Made by a program: the position numbers and the translations under genes. Shown one piece after another: positions 24,706 through 32,481 of a DNA stretch of 51,889 bases (positions are counted from its first letter, which is position 1; each line of letters begins with the position of its first letter). This DNA comes from Euzebya sp051004735 (GTDB lineage Bacteria; Actinomycetota; Nitriliruptoria; Euzebyales; Euzebyaceae). A model generated the notes under the pieces. It saw only the letters and a program-made list of their open reading frames with translations. It was not told where the DNA came from and made no database searches. The stretch spans positions 1-51,889 of the forward strand of contig JBPCKA010000027.1 of the NCBI GenBank assembly GCA_051004735.1, in the 5' to 3' direction.

Positions 24706-25587
24706 GTGGGAACCGAGTTCGCGGGACTACCTGACACCGAGGCACGACTGGCCGCCGCCGGCTACCTGCCGTCCACCTCCATCTCGACGGTGACCTACCT
24801 GGCGGACCGACTGGGTAAGCCGCTGCTGGTCGAGGGGCCTGCTGGTGTCGGCAAGACGGAACTGGCAAAGGCCGTGGCCGCTGCCAAAGGCGCCCGGCTG
24901 GTCCGGCTGCAGTGTTATGAGGGCCTTGATGAGGCGAAGGCGTTGTATGAGTGGAACTACTCCAAACAGCTGTTGCGCATCCAGGCGGCCGGCGGGAAGG
25001 GCGTGTGGGATGAGACCCACGACGACATCTTCGGCCGTGACTACCTGCTGACCCGGCCGCTGCTTGAGGCCATCAGCGTGGACACACCGACGGTGCTGTT
25101 GATCGATGAGGTCGACAAGGTCGATTTCGAGTTCGAGGCTCTGCTCCTTGAGATCCTGTCGGACTTCCAGGTCACCATCCCCGAACTGGGCACGGTTGCG
25201 GCGGTCCGTACCCCCTATGTGGTGCTGACGTCCAATTCCACGCGGGAACTGTCCGAAGCGCTCAAACGCCGCTGCCTGTTCCTGCACATGGACTATCCCG
25301 ATATCGAGCGCGAGAAGGCCATCGTTCTTTCCCGCGTCCCCGAGATCCCCGAACTGCTGGCCGACCAGTTGGTCAAGGTGGTCCGCAGCCTGCGCAACCT
25401 GGAACTGAAGAAGGCACCGTCCATCTCCGAGACCCTGGACTGGGCCCGGACGTTGTTGGCGCTGGGCTATGACACCCTGAACGCCGACATCGCCGCCTCG
25501 ACGCTGAATGTGGTGCTGAAATACCAGGCCGACATCGAAAAGGCATTGAAGCATTTGGCCGTGCCACCTGATCCCTCATTGAACTGA
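24706..25587 (+). CDS. MoxR-type AAA+ ATPase
   Basis: The 293-residue AAA+ ATPase has Walker A EGPAGVGKTELAKA (about residues 44-57), Walker B VLLIDEVDKVD (about 128-138), sensor region LTSNSTREL and an arginine finger in LKRRCLF. MoxR ATPases act with VWA-domain proteins as chaperones for metal-enzyme or complex assembly. A TAGACT -10 (24663-24668) and an AGGAAA ribosome-binding site precede GTG 24706. The VWA partner follows after 21 bases. Confidence 0.9.
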   Translation: MGTEFAGLPDTEARLAAAGYLPSTSISTVTYLADRLGKPLLVEGPAGVGKTELAKAVAAAKGARLVRLQCYEGLDEAKALYEWNYSKQLLRIQAAGGKGVWDETHDDIFGRDYLLTRPLLEAISVDTPTVLLIDEVDKVDFEFEALLLEILSDFQVTIPELGTVAAVRTPYVVLTSNSTRELSEALKRRCLFLHMDYPDIEREKAIVLSRVPEIPELLADQLVKVVRSLRNLELKKAPSISETLDWARTLLALGYDTLNADIAASTLNVVLKYQADIEKALKHLAVPPDPSLN

Positions 25588-25608
25588 TCCCCAGGCCGAC
25601 CGGAACAG

Positions 25609-27024
25609 ATGACCGCCATCACGCCCCCCGACCCCTCGTTGCAGGGGCTGCAGGCCCGCCTGCTGGACTTCCACCACGCCCTGCGCGATGCCGGTGTGCC
25701 CGTGGCGATCAGCGACGGGATGGACGCGATGCAGGCGGCGGCGGTGATCCCCCTACTGCGTCGCGATGTGTTTCGCGAGGCACTGGCCGCCACGCTGACC
25801 TCATCGGCCAGCCATCGGATGGCCTTTGACACCCTGTTCGACATCTATTTCCCGCGAACCCACGCGCTGCTGGGCGAGGAGGAAGCGCCGGCCGGCGCTC
25901 TGGCGGAGCAGGGGCAACCGTCCAGGCCTCGTGATCCGGTGGATTTCCTGCAGGACTTGATCCGGCAATTGCTTGAGGGGAACGACGCGACGTTGCGGCG
26001 GATGGCCCAGGAGGCGGTGGGACAGTTCGGGCGCGTGGAGAACGCTGATGGGTCCACGTCCTATTTCGCCTACCGGGTCTACCGGCATTTCAACCTACGC
26101 GGCCTGCTGCGGCGGCTGATGCAGGAGTCCGGCATGGAGTCGGCCGATGACGAGTTGACAGCACGCCTGGCGGCAGACGAGTTCGAGGCGCGCCTCCAAC
26201 GGTTCCGCCAGGAGATTGACGCCGAGATCCGCCGGCGTCAGGTCGAGTCGCGGGGCCCTGACGCCATCGCCAAGCGGGCGGCCCGACCACTGCCGGAGGA
26301 CGTCGACTTCTTCTCCATCACCGCTGACGAGCAGGCCCACATGAAGCGGGCGGTCAGGCCGTTGGCCCGAAAGCTTGCGACCCGTCTGGCGGTGAAGCGC
26401 AAACGGGCCAACGACGGCACCTTCGACGTGCGCAGGACCTTGCGGCGTGCACTGGCTACCGGGGGAGTTCCGATCGACCCCTCGTTCAAGGCCAAGCGTG
26501 TGCATCGGCCAGAGCTGATCCTGATCTGCGACGTCTCCGGGTCGGTCGCGGCCTTCGCGAAATTCACCCTGATGTTCACCCATGCCCTGCAGGGTCAGTT
26601 CAGCCGGGTCCGCTCGTTTGCCTTCATCGACACCGTTGATGAAGTCACGCACCTGTTCGCCGATGGTGACTTTGGCCGCGGCATGGCCCGCATGACCCAG
26701 GAGGCGGACCTGGTGTGGCTGGACGGACATTCCGACTATGGACACGCCTTTGAGGTGTTCGCCAGGCGCTACCGCGAGGTCCTGACCCCCCGTAGCACGG
26801 TGCTGGTACTGGGCGACGCCCGCAACAACTACCGGGCTGCAAACGCCTGGGCGCTGAAGGAGATCAAGGACCATTCCAAGCGACTGTTCTGGCTGAATCC
26901 GGAGCCAGCCACGCAGTGGGACTCCGGTGACTCGGTGGCCAGCGACTACGCCCACGTCTGCGACCGAATGGTGGAGTGCCGCAACCTCAATCAGTTGGCG
27001 GGCTTCATTGAACAGTTGGCGTAA
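25609..27024 (+). CDS. CoxE-like VWA-domain protein
   Basis: The 471-residue partner of the MoxR ATPase has an N-terminal helical region and a C-terminal von Willebrand A domain. The metal-ion site DxSxS is LICDVSGSV (about residue 305), followed by the conserved FWLNPEP...W region of the CoxE family. In carbon-monoxide dehydrogenase operons CoxD (MoxR)/CoxE insert the metal cofactor, but no such enzyme lies in this window, so the target is unknown. It is transcribed with the ATPase gene. Confidence 0.88.
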   Translation: MTAITPPDPSLQGLQARLLDFHHALRDAGVPVAISDGMDAMQAAAVIPLLRRDVFREALAATLTSSASHRMAFDTLFDIYFPRTHALLGEEEAPAGALAEQGQPSRPRDPVDFLQDLIRQLLEGNDATLRRMAQEAVGQFGRVENADGSTSYFAYRVYRHFNLRGLLRRLMQESGMESADDELTARLAADEFEARLQRFRQEIDAEIRRRQVESRGPDAIAKRAARPLPEDVDFFSITADEQAHMKRAVRPLARKLATRLAVKRKRANDGTFDVRRTLRRALATGGVPIDPSFKAKRVHRPELILICDVSGSVAAFAKFTLMFTHALQGQFSRVRSFAFIDTVDEVTHLFADGDFGRGMARMTQEADLVWLDGHSDYGHAFEVFARRYREVLTPRSTVLVLGDARNNYRAANAWALKEIKDHSKRLFWLNPEPATQWDSGDSVASDYAHVCDRMVECRNLNQLAGFIEQLA

Positions 27025-27047
27025 CACCTCGTGTTGCGGATGATGCA

Positions 27048-27059
27048 TGAGTTAACTCA
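27048..27059. promoter_or_regulatory. 12-bp perfect palindrome upstream of nadD
   Basis: TGAGTTAACTCA reads the same on both strands and lies about 36 bases upstream of the predicted nadD -10 box. A possible operator for a dimeric regulator; no known regulator is matched. Confidence 0.35.
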
Positions 27060-27094
27060 AGTGGTTCGTGTGATAGTCACGCCTCTGTAGTTAG

Positions 27095-27100
27095 TAGACT
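27095..27100 (+). promoter_or_regulatory. Predicted leaderless -10 box of nadD
   Basis: TAGACT is followed by 7 bases and ATG 27108, with no Shine-Dalgarno sequence between. Confidence 0.5.
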
Positions 27101-27107
27101 CGCCTGC

Positions 27108-27737
27108 ATGGCGCGCCGGCTTGGCATCATGGGCGGCACCTTCGACCCTGTGCACATGGGGCATCTGGTGACCGCCGAGCAGGCGCGCGTGGATGTCGGC
27201 TTGGATGAGGTGGTGTTCGTGCCCGCGGGAGCCCCGTGGCAGAAAACGGACCGCGAGGTCACCTCGTCCGAACACCGCTACCTGATGACTGTCCTTGCGA
27301 CTGCCGCCAACCCCAACTTCAGCGTCAGCCGAATTGAACTTGACCGGCAGGGGCCGACGTTCACCGTCGACACGTTGCGGGACCTGGGTGCCAATCTGAC
27401 CGACACGTCGCTGTTCTTCATCACCGGGGCCGACGCGATCCTGAACATCCTGACCTGGAAAGATGCCGATGAGGCACTGGAACTGGCGACCTTCGTCGCC
27501 GCCACACGCCCAGGATATGACCTGGCCAGCCTCAAACAGCACGACCTGACCGGTCAGGTGATCCTGCTGGACGTCCCGGCCTTGGCCATCTCCTCAAGCG
27601 ACGTCCGAGCCCGTTTCAAGGCGGGCCGTCCGGTCCGCTACCTGATCCCGCGTGAGGTGGAAGAGTTTGCCCGCAAGCACGGCTTGTATGGGACCAACGG
27701 TCAGGGCCTTGCAGCAGCCAACGTAACAGGACGCTAA
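27108..27737 (+). CDS. nadD: Nicotinate-nucleotide adenylyltransferase
   Basis: The 209-residue enzyme joins nicotinate mononucleotide to ATP in NAD synthesis. It shows MGGTFDPVHMGHL at the N-terminus (nucleotidyltransferase HxGH-type motif), GADAILNILTWKDADE, and ISSSDVRARFKAGRPVRYLIP near the C-terminus. Length is typical. In actinobacteria nadD is usually followed by an LCP/LytR gene and rsfS; here the LCP gene is reduced to a remnant. Confidence 0.95.
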   Translation: MARRLGIMGGTFDPVHMGHLVTAEQARVDVGLDEVVFVPAGAPWQKTDREVTSSEHRYLMTVLATAANPNFSVSRIELDRQGPTFTVDTLRDLGANLTDTSLFFITGADAILNILTWKDADEALELATFVAATRPGYDLASLKQHDLTGQVILLDVPALAISSSDVRARFKAGRPVRYLIPREVEEFARKHGLYGTNGQGLAAANVTGR

Positions 27738-28224
27738 TGGACCTCCTGACCCCGCCAATCCCGTCGACACCGTCGACACTGGGGTCGCTGTTGCAGCGTG
27801 CTGCGGGGCCGACATCGACATTCCCGACCGGACCTACCAGATCAACGCCGATGAGGTCCGCCAAATTGTTTCCGACCATTTCGCCGGCTCGATTCCCCAG
27901 GGAGGGGGAGCTGCCACACTCAACCTGCAGGTGCTCAACGGCGTCGGCGTGCCCGGGATCGGTCAACGGGTTGATCAGGCCCTGCAGGGGTTGGACCTGC
28001 GGATCATCCGAACTGAGAACGCCCGGAGTTTCGATTTCACCGCCACCCAGATCGTGATCTATGAGGAGACCCCTGAACTATTGGGTGCGGCCCGCCAGGT
28101 GCAGGACGCATTGGGCGTCGGTACGATCCTGGTCAGCCGACAACCACAGAGTGTGGTCGACATGACCGTGGTGATTGGCGGCGATTTCATCGGCCGTGGG
28201 CCTGAGGTGCCCAGCGGCGTCTAA
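27727..28224 (+). pseudogene. LCP/LytR-CpsA-Psr C-terminal remnant (LytR_C domain)
   Basis: From 27727 one open frame reads DIDIPDRTYQINADEVRQIV and then LQVLNGVGVPGIGQRVD to VVDMTVVIGGDFIGRG, the LytR_C domain. In that frame there is no ATG, GTG or TTG before GTG 27931; the ATG at 27737 is one base out of frame. The catalytic LCP domain and membrane anchor are missing. The protein end is well preserved, so loss looks recent, or a short secreted-less LytR_C protein starts at GTG 27931. It sits in the usual LCP position between nadD and rsfS. Confidence 0.7.
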
Positions 28225-28245
28225 CTACCGATCAGACGAGACGAC

Positions 28246-28680
28246 TTGCCCATTTCCACTCACGCCACACCCGCCACCTCTGTCGACCTGGACCAGATCC
28301 GGGAACAGGTTCTGACCGGTGCGGCTGCGGCGAGTAGCAGGATGGCGACTGACGTGGTCATCCTGGAAGTCGGGCCACTGGTTGGCATCACCGACTTCTT
28401 CCTGCTGATCTCGGCCGCGAATGATCGGCAGCTCAAGGCCGCCGTCGAGGCGATCGAAGAGCGCCTACGCACCGAGCATGGCCGCAAGCCCATGGGTCGC
28501 GAGGGGACGCCCGACGCCGGCTGGATGGTCCTTGATTTCGGGGACTTCGTCGTGCACGCATTCACGACCACCCAACGGCAGGTGTATGACCTGGAACGGC
28601 TGTGGGGTGACGCCTCGCGCGTGCCCTACACCGACCCTCAGATCGAGGCCCGCTCGATGGGCAGTGACGGGCATCACTGA
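28246..28680 (+). CDS. rsfS: Ribosomal silencing factor RsfS
   Basis: The 144-residue protein binds L14 on the 50S subunit and blocks subunit joining in starved cells. It carries the family core VGPLVGITDFFLLISAANDRQLKAAVEAIEE and GWMVLDFGDFVVHAFTTTQR...YDLERLWGD. TTG 28246 is the only start before the conserved part and fits the preceding 21-base gap; the first 15 residues are not conserved. A tRNA gene follows directly. Confidence 0.92.
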   Translation: MPISTHATPATSVDLDQIREQVLTGAAAASSRMATDVVILEVGPLVGITDFFLLISAANDRQLKAAVEAIEERLRTEHGRKPMGREGTPDAGWMVLDFGDFVVHAFTTTQRQVYDLERLWGDASRVPYTDPQIEARSMGSDGHH

Positions 28681-28686
28681 TACAAT
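28681..28686 (+). promoter_or_regulatory. -10 box of the tRNA-Ala gene
   Basis: TACAAT begins directly after the rsfS stop, 12 bases before the mature tRNA 5' end, so a short precursor leader of about 6 bases is expected. Confidence 0.55.
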
Positions 28687-28698
28687 CCGCGCCCGCCT

Positions 28699-28771
28699 GG
28701 GGCTGTAGCTCAATTGGTAGAGTGCTTCGATGGCATCGAAGAGGTCAGGGGTTCGATTCCCCTCAGCTCCA
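28699..28771 (+). tRNA. tRNA-Ala (anticodon GGC)
   Basis: The 73-base cloverleaf has acceptor 28699-28705 pairing with the 3' strand (one G-U pair), an anticodon stem CTTCG/CGAAG, anticodon GGC at 28732-28734 flanked by T33 and A37, the T-loop GTTCGATTC and discriminator A at 28771. CCA is not encoded. I looked for a partial copy downstream that would mark an integrated element and saw none. Confidence 0.96.
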
Positions 28772-28814
28772 CATCTTTCCCACGGTCCTGTTCCCCAAGG
28801 TCGTTTCATAGCGG

Positions 28815-29450
28815 GTGAGTGACCCTGTCATCGATCAGGTGGTCACCGAACTGTCGCCTGCGGCCCAGCTGTACGTCGGCTGCACGATCCAAGCCATCAG
28901 TCCCGAGGTGCAGGACCTGACGGAGACGCGGTTCGAGGACTGCAGGTTCGTCGCTAGCTCCCTGCGAAACGCCCGCCTGACCCAGACCCGTTTCGATGAC
29001 TGCCGCTTCGTCGACTGTGACCTGATGGGCACAGACTGGACCCAGGTGGACTGGCCGGCCTTCGTCATGGGCGACCCACCGATGTTCATCGGCTGCCGGC
29101 TGGACTACGCGAACTTTCACGGGGTCAAGCTTCTGCACGGCGTCTTCTACGGCTGTTCGATGATCGAGACCGATCTGCGCCAGACCATCCTGCGCGGTGC
29201 CGACCTGAGGCACGCCGACTTGACCCGCGCCGAGTTGACCGCTGCTGATCTGCGGAACGCGGATCTCTCGGGGGCGGAGGGGTATCTGCTAGATCCGCGG
29301 GAAACGAGAGTCACAGGGGCGATTCTCAGCATGCCCGGCGCAGCGGGGGTTCTTGAGGCGCTGGGATTGCAGTTGGCCGCGCCCCCCGCACGCATGGATT
29401 CGGGCCAGCGGGCCGAGCAGCCGACCCTGCGGGATCGACCTTACGGGTGA
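28815..29450 (+). CDS. Pentapeptide-repeat protein
   Basis: This 211-residue protein is built of A(D/N)LxX repeats in two blocks: residues 30-80 (ETRFEDCRF, LRNARLTQTRFDDCRF) and 95-160 (LDYANFHG, LRGADLRHADLTRAELTAADLRNADL), with a WxxxxxVM break between, as in Qnr/McbG-type beta-helix proteins. Some members shield gyrase from inhibitors; that role is not shown here. GTG 28815 gives MSDPVID at the N-terminus. It is the first gene after the tRNA and the last intact one before a decayed region. Confidence 0.82.
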   Translation: MSDPVIDQVVTELSPAAQLYVGCTIQAISPEVQDLTETRFEDCRFVASSLRNARLTQTRFDDCRFVDCDLMGTDWTQVDWPAFVMGDPPMFIGCRLDYANFHGVKLLHGVFYGCSMIETDLRQTILRGADLRHADLTRAELTAADLRNADLSGAEGYLLDPRETRVTGAILSMPGAAGVLEALGLQLAAPPARMDSGQRAEQPTLRDRPYG

Positions 29451-29623
29451 GCTTTCAGCATGCCTGCCCCACACCCGTGCGGTTGGCCACCACGTCGGTG
29501 GTCTGCCCGCGCCTGATCCAACGGGCGCTGGCTCACCCCCGGGTGATTGGGCTGATGTGCGCGGCACCACACGAGGCTGCCTGGTGGCCACCCGTCAACC
29601 GGACACCGACATGCTGATTGCCT

Positions 29624-30504
29624 ATCCGACCATGGAGCCTGGACACCTCAGTGGCTGTGGTCCCCTCGATCATCAGTCAGGTCCGCGCGGCCGGTCAGAC
29701 CATCCGCGTGGCAGCCAGCGGGCATTCCTTCACTCACATCGCGGCCGGCGATCAGCACATGATCACCCTGGAGGCCCTGCCGACCGCGGTGGATCTGTCC
29801 GATGCGCCGCGGACGGTGACCGTCAGCGCGAACACCAGGATTCGATCCCTTAACCGGCGGTTGGCCGCCGCCGACCTGGCTCTGGACAACTGGGCGACAT
29901 CGATCACCAGATGATCGCGGGTGCGGTGGCCACCGGCTCTCGCGGCACGGGCGGGCAGTTCGGGCCCATGCATACGGCGGTTCTCGGGGTTGCAACCAGT
30001 TGCGGGTTATGGGTGTGAATGGGTGCGGACAGGCGTAGCTGTTACCGGTGAAGTTGTCGGAGTGGGCGCGTGCTGAGCGGTTGCCAGCTGGCTGTGGCTC
30101 AGTTGACGGCAGTGGGCCGAGGATGTGTCACACCCGCTGGTTAGAGTGAACAGATGTTTGAGCAGACGGTGGTTCAGGCCTACCGGTACGCCCTGGACCC
30201 CACACGCCTGCACAGGTCCGCCAGCTGGCGTCGTTCGCTGGTGCGGCCCGTGTGGCCCACAACCGGATGCTCGCCTACATCCAAGCCGACCTGGAGTTGG
30301 GGAAATGGGAACGCCAGTTGCTCGGCGGCCGGCTCGAACCCGCCCAGGGCTGGAGGACGTCCCCACTGGGGCAAGGTGCACACGCTGACAGCGGACCGGT
30401 TGCGCGGCCTGTACCCGGGATGGGAGCAGTTCCAGGCCGTCCGCGCCGCCTACGACCCCGACGGGGTCTTCACCTCGCCCTATCTGCGACAGATCCTCGG
30501 GTAG
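29624..30504 (+). pseudogene. FAD-linked lactone oxidase pseudogene, split by a TnpB remnant
   Basis: The N-terminal FAD-binding part is clear: IISQVRAAGQTIRVAASGHSFT, then VTVSANTRIRSLNRRLAAADLALDN. One missing base near 29890 shifts the frame to LGDIDHQMIAGAVATGSRG. The C-terminal end, GGRPHWGKVHTLTADRLRGLYPG to FTSPYLRQILG, is found at about 30345-30504. These are the two ends of a D-arabinono-1,4-lactone (gulonolactone-type) oxidase of normally about 430 residues. The middle is gone and replaced by a transposase fragment. The remaining region 29451-29623 shows no gene. Confidence 0.75.
30154..30348 (+). mobile_element. N-terminal remnant of an IS200/IS605-type tnpB gene
   Basis: From ATG 30154 the sequence reads VVQAYRYALDP, then one base out of frame TPAQVRQLASFAGAARVAHN and MLAYIQADLELGKWE. 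This is the N-terminal helix-turn-helix start of TnpB/OrfB proteins. A frameshift and loss of the whole RuvC part make it dead. It begins with a TAGAGT box (30142-30147) 6 bases before the ATG. It lies where the middle of the lactone oxidase gene should be, and the IS left end probably lies in 29990-30153. Confidence 0.6.
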
Positions 30505-30510
30505 CGCCAG

Positions 30511-31137
30511 TCACTGCATCGTCATGGCCCAGAACGCGGCTTCGTGTTCGGCGACTGTCACAAACGCATGAACCGTAGGAGGGGTCGGACCAGTGGGGCA
30601 CTCGCGGTCCACCACCCGTGCCAAATCGGCCACGAACGCCGCGAACTCGGGGTTGGCCCAATGCGTGATGTAGGCGGTGTAGGCCGGCGGACCGGGCGCG
30701 ATCTGCTGCCATGCGCTCAGGTAGGCCTCTTCGATGGCCCACATCGCGGTGATCGCCTCGGGATAGGGGCGGGCAGCCAACGTCTGGAGGGTCTGGTTGT
30801 AGGCCTGGGTCTGCGGCAGCGGTGGATGGGACAGGTCAAGGACACCCGATTGCCGGTCCTGCGCCCGCTGCGCCACCATCTGCTGAAACCAATCCAGTTC
30901 GTCGGAGAACGCCTGCATGCCGCCGACCAGCAACGCGAAGTCCCTGGTCGGAGCGGACTGCAGCAACCGGCCCCAGGCCCGTAGCAGCGCGACCACGAAG
31001 TGGTGGTCCTGTTCCAGCCAACGGTCAAATGCCGGTGCGGGCAGCGTGCCTGCCGCGATGGCGTCCAGGAACGGCGCGGTGGTGGCTCCCCTCCACAACT
31101 CGGGGTGACCGCCGATCAGCGTCTTGGTCGTGCTCAT
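30511..31137 (-). CDS. TenA-family protein, lacking the active-site cysteine (TenA_E type)
   Basis: The 208-residue helical-bundle protein belongs to the TenA/thiaminase II family: WLEQDHHFVVALLRAWG near the N-terminus and MWAIEEAYLSAW in the middle. The cysteine that acts in classical TenA is absent; the Glu-rich IEEAYL pattern fits the Cys-less TenA_E branch, involved in salvage of thiamin breakdown products. It overlaps the second TenA gene by 4 bases (ATGA at 31134-31137) and is the same length, so the pair works or is expressed together. Confidence 0.8.
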   Translation of the reverse strand: MSTTKTLIGGHPELWRGATTAPFLDAIAAGTLPAPAFDRWLEQDHHFVVALLRAWGRLLQSAPTRDFALLVGGMQAFSDELDWFQQMVAQRAQDRQSGVLDLSHPPLPQTQAYNQTLQTLAARPYPEAITAMWAIEEAYLSAWQQIAPGPPAYTAYITHWANPEFAAFVADLARVVDRECPTGPTPPTVHAFVTVAEHEAAFWAMTMQ

Positions 31138-31760
31138 CTGGCCTCACCACTGAGGTAGGCGCTGTCGAAGAAGGCCAGTTCCAGCTCCATCGCGGTGCTG
31201 TAGTGCTGGCTGATGACCGTCTGATCGCCGCCGAACTGGTTCAGTAGGTCCTCCATCACCACCGCCAGGGCCTCAAACTCTGCCGAGCCATAGGTCTGGA
31301 CCCATTCCCGGTAGGCCGACTCGGCGCTGAGCTGTGAGGACAGTTGCTGCCCCAGCCAGGCGTACAGCCGCATGCAGGGGGTCATGGCGGCACACATATT
31401 CCCCACGGGCTCAAGTGCCGCGACCCGCAACAGGAAGTCGGTGTATGCCCGGGTGGCCGCGGTGGGGGAGGGGTGGAGGTCCACTCCCCAGGACCTGGCA
31501 TAGCCGGCGTGCAACGCCTGTTCGTCCATCGCGCCGTCCAGCAACAGCTTGAAGCGGCGCATGGTCTGCTGGTCGGCAGAGTGGGCCAGACCCAAGGCGT
31601 AGGCTCGGGAGAACGCGTCCAGGAAGAACGCGTCCTGCCCGATGTAGTGCTCGAACGCCCGGCGGTCCAGGGTGCCGTCGGCAATCCCCGTGAGGAAGGG
31701 ATGGCTCAGGCAGGCCTGTGCGGTTGATTCGGAGTCACGCCACAGCGTTCGGGAGTCCAT
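31134..31760 (-). CDS. tenA: TenA aminopyrimidine aminohydrolase (thiaminase II), Cys type
   Basis: The 208-residue protein starts at ATG 31760 and has FEHYIGQDAFFLDAFSRAYALG (substrate-pocket residues near Asp43) and the catalytic Cys129 in AMTPCMRLYAWLG, with late Glu residues (VMEDLLNQF, ELAFFDSAY). TenA hydrolyses aminomethyl-pyrimidine from degraded thiamin to HMP, or thiamin itself. A longer open frame to 32390 runs antisense to the next gene and is ignored. It is the first gene of the TenA pair, divergent from the membrane HhH gene. No TPP riboswitch was seen upstream. Confidence 0.85.
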   Translation of the reverse strand: MDSRTLWRDSESTAQACLSHPFLTGIADGTLDRRAFEHYIGQDAFFLDAFSRAYALGLAHSADQQTMRRFKLLLDGAMDEQALHAGYARSWGVDLHPSPTAATRAYTDFLLRVAALEPVGNMCAAMTPCMRLYAWLGQQLSSQLSAESAYREWVQTYGSAEFEALAVVMEDLLNQFGGDQTVISQHYSTAMELELAFFDSAYLSGEAR

Positions 31761-31770
31761 GACTACGCCG

Positions 31771-31789
31771 ACTCTAATTGGAGTAGGTT
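31771..31789. promoter_or_regulatory. Divergent promoters with inverted repeat (tenA / HhH gene)
   Basis: ACTCTAATTGGAGT (31771-31784) is a near-perfect inverted repeat (12 of 14 positions symmetric). The minus-strand hexamer TAGAGT (31771-31776) ends 10 bases before tenA ATG 31760, and the plus-strand TAGGTT (31784-31789) ends 8 bases before ATG 31798. The repeat thus overlaps or touches both -10 boxes, a likely operator. Confidence 0.5.
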
Positions 31790-31797
31790 CTGAGGTG

Positions 31798-32394
31798 ATG
31801 CGTAATCGTGGATTCAAGCTGCTGTTGTTCGTTCTTGCCGGGGTCGGAGGGGTGCTCGCCTGGCAACGACGTAACGAGACACCACCGACCCGTCCCAGGC
31901 TGCGCCCGGCTGAACCGTTCATGGATCCGGCGGCACCAGAAAAGGGTGGGGCGAAATGGCTGACGGGCACCGCGGGCGAGGTCGCCCCCCAGGAGGCAAT
32001 ACCGCAGGAGATCACCCCCCGGGAGGCCACACCGCAGGCGGTCACGGCGGAACTGCCGGCGGTTCGGCCCGCTGACGGCCCACTGCTGGTCGACGGCGGC
32101 CCCGCGGTTGACGCACTGGTGACAACGGGCGACGCCCCGCTGCCGTTGCCCAATCCGCCACATGGTCCCTTCACCACCGCCCCTGACGGTCCAGCTGACG
32201 ATCTGAAGCGGATCAGCGGAGTCGGCCCCAAGTTGGAACAGATGCTGAACGAGCAGGGCATCACCACCTTCGCCCAGGTCGCGTCGTTGACCGAGGCCGA
32301 GGTCGACCTGCTGCAGCAGCGGCTGCCCCAGTTCCCGGGCCGTATCCGACGTGACAACTGGGTCCAACAAGCGGCGAAGTTCAACGACACCTGA
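31798..32394 (+). CDS. Membrane-anchored protein with C-terminal helix-hairpin-helix domain
   Basis: The 198-residue protein has one N-terminal transmembrane segment (residues 6-22), a proline/glutamate-rich linker with four PxEx(T/V)-type repeats (APQEAIPQEITPREATPQA), and a C-terminal 60-residue helix-hairpin-helix domain with LKRISGVGPKLEQMLNEQGI and FPGRIRRDNWVQQA. Such domains bind DNA or nucleotides non-specifically; the related domain is also found at the end of some L21 and NADH dehydrogenase-like proteins. It lies 87 bases upstream of comEA on the same strand, suggesting a DNA-uptake link, which is inference. Confidence 0.7.
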   Translation: MRNRGFKLLLFVLAGVGGVLAWQRRNETPPTRPRLRPAEPFMDPAAPEKGGAKWLTGTAGEVAPQEAIPQEITPREATPQAVTAELPAVRPADGPLLVDGGPAVDALVTTGDAPLPLPNPPHGPFTTAPDGPADDLKRISGVGPKLEQMLNEQGITTFAQVASLTEAEVDLLQQRLPQFPGRIRRDNWVQQAAKFNDT

Positions 32395-32481
32395 TCCGTC
32401 CTGCCGAACAGGACGGGTTGTCCACAGAGGCGGCCGGTCAGAGCGGACCTGGCAGGTCAGTGAACCGGCATCCTGCCGGGT

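Noticed and set aside
28699..31137. Integrated element at tRNA-Ala with a duplicated 3' end
   Set aside because: No second copy of the T-arm/acceptor end was seen downstream and there is no integrase gene; the accessory region near the tRNA is noted only as context.
31760..31798. TPP riboswitch for the TenA genes
   Set aside because: The gap to the divergent gene is only 37 bases, too short for a THI element, and no conserved CTGAGA-type motif is present.
31761..32390. N-terminal extension of the tenA frame to 32390
   Set aside because: The extension is antisense to the HhH membrane protein gene and is Ser/Gly-rich; TenA homology starts at ATG 31760.
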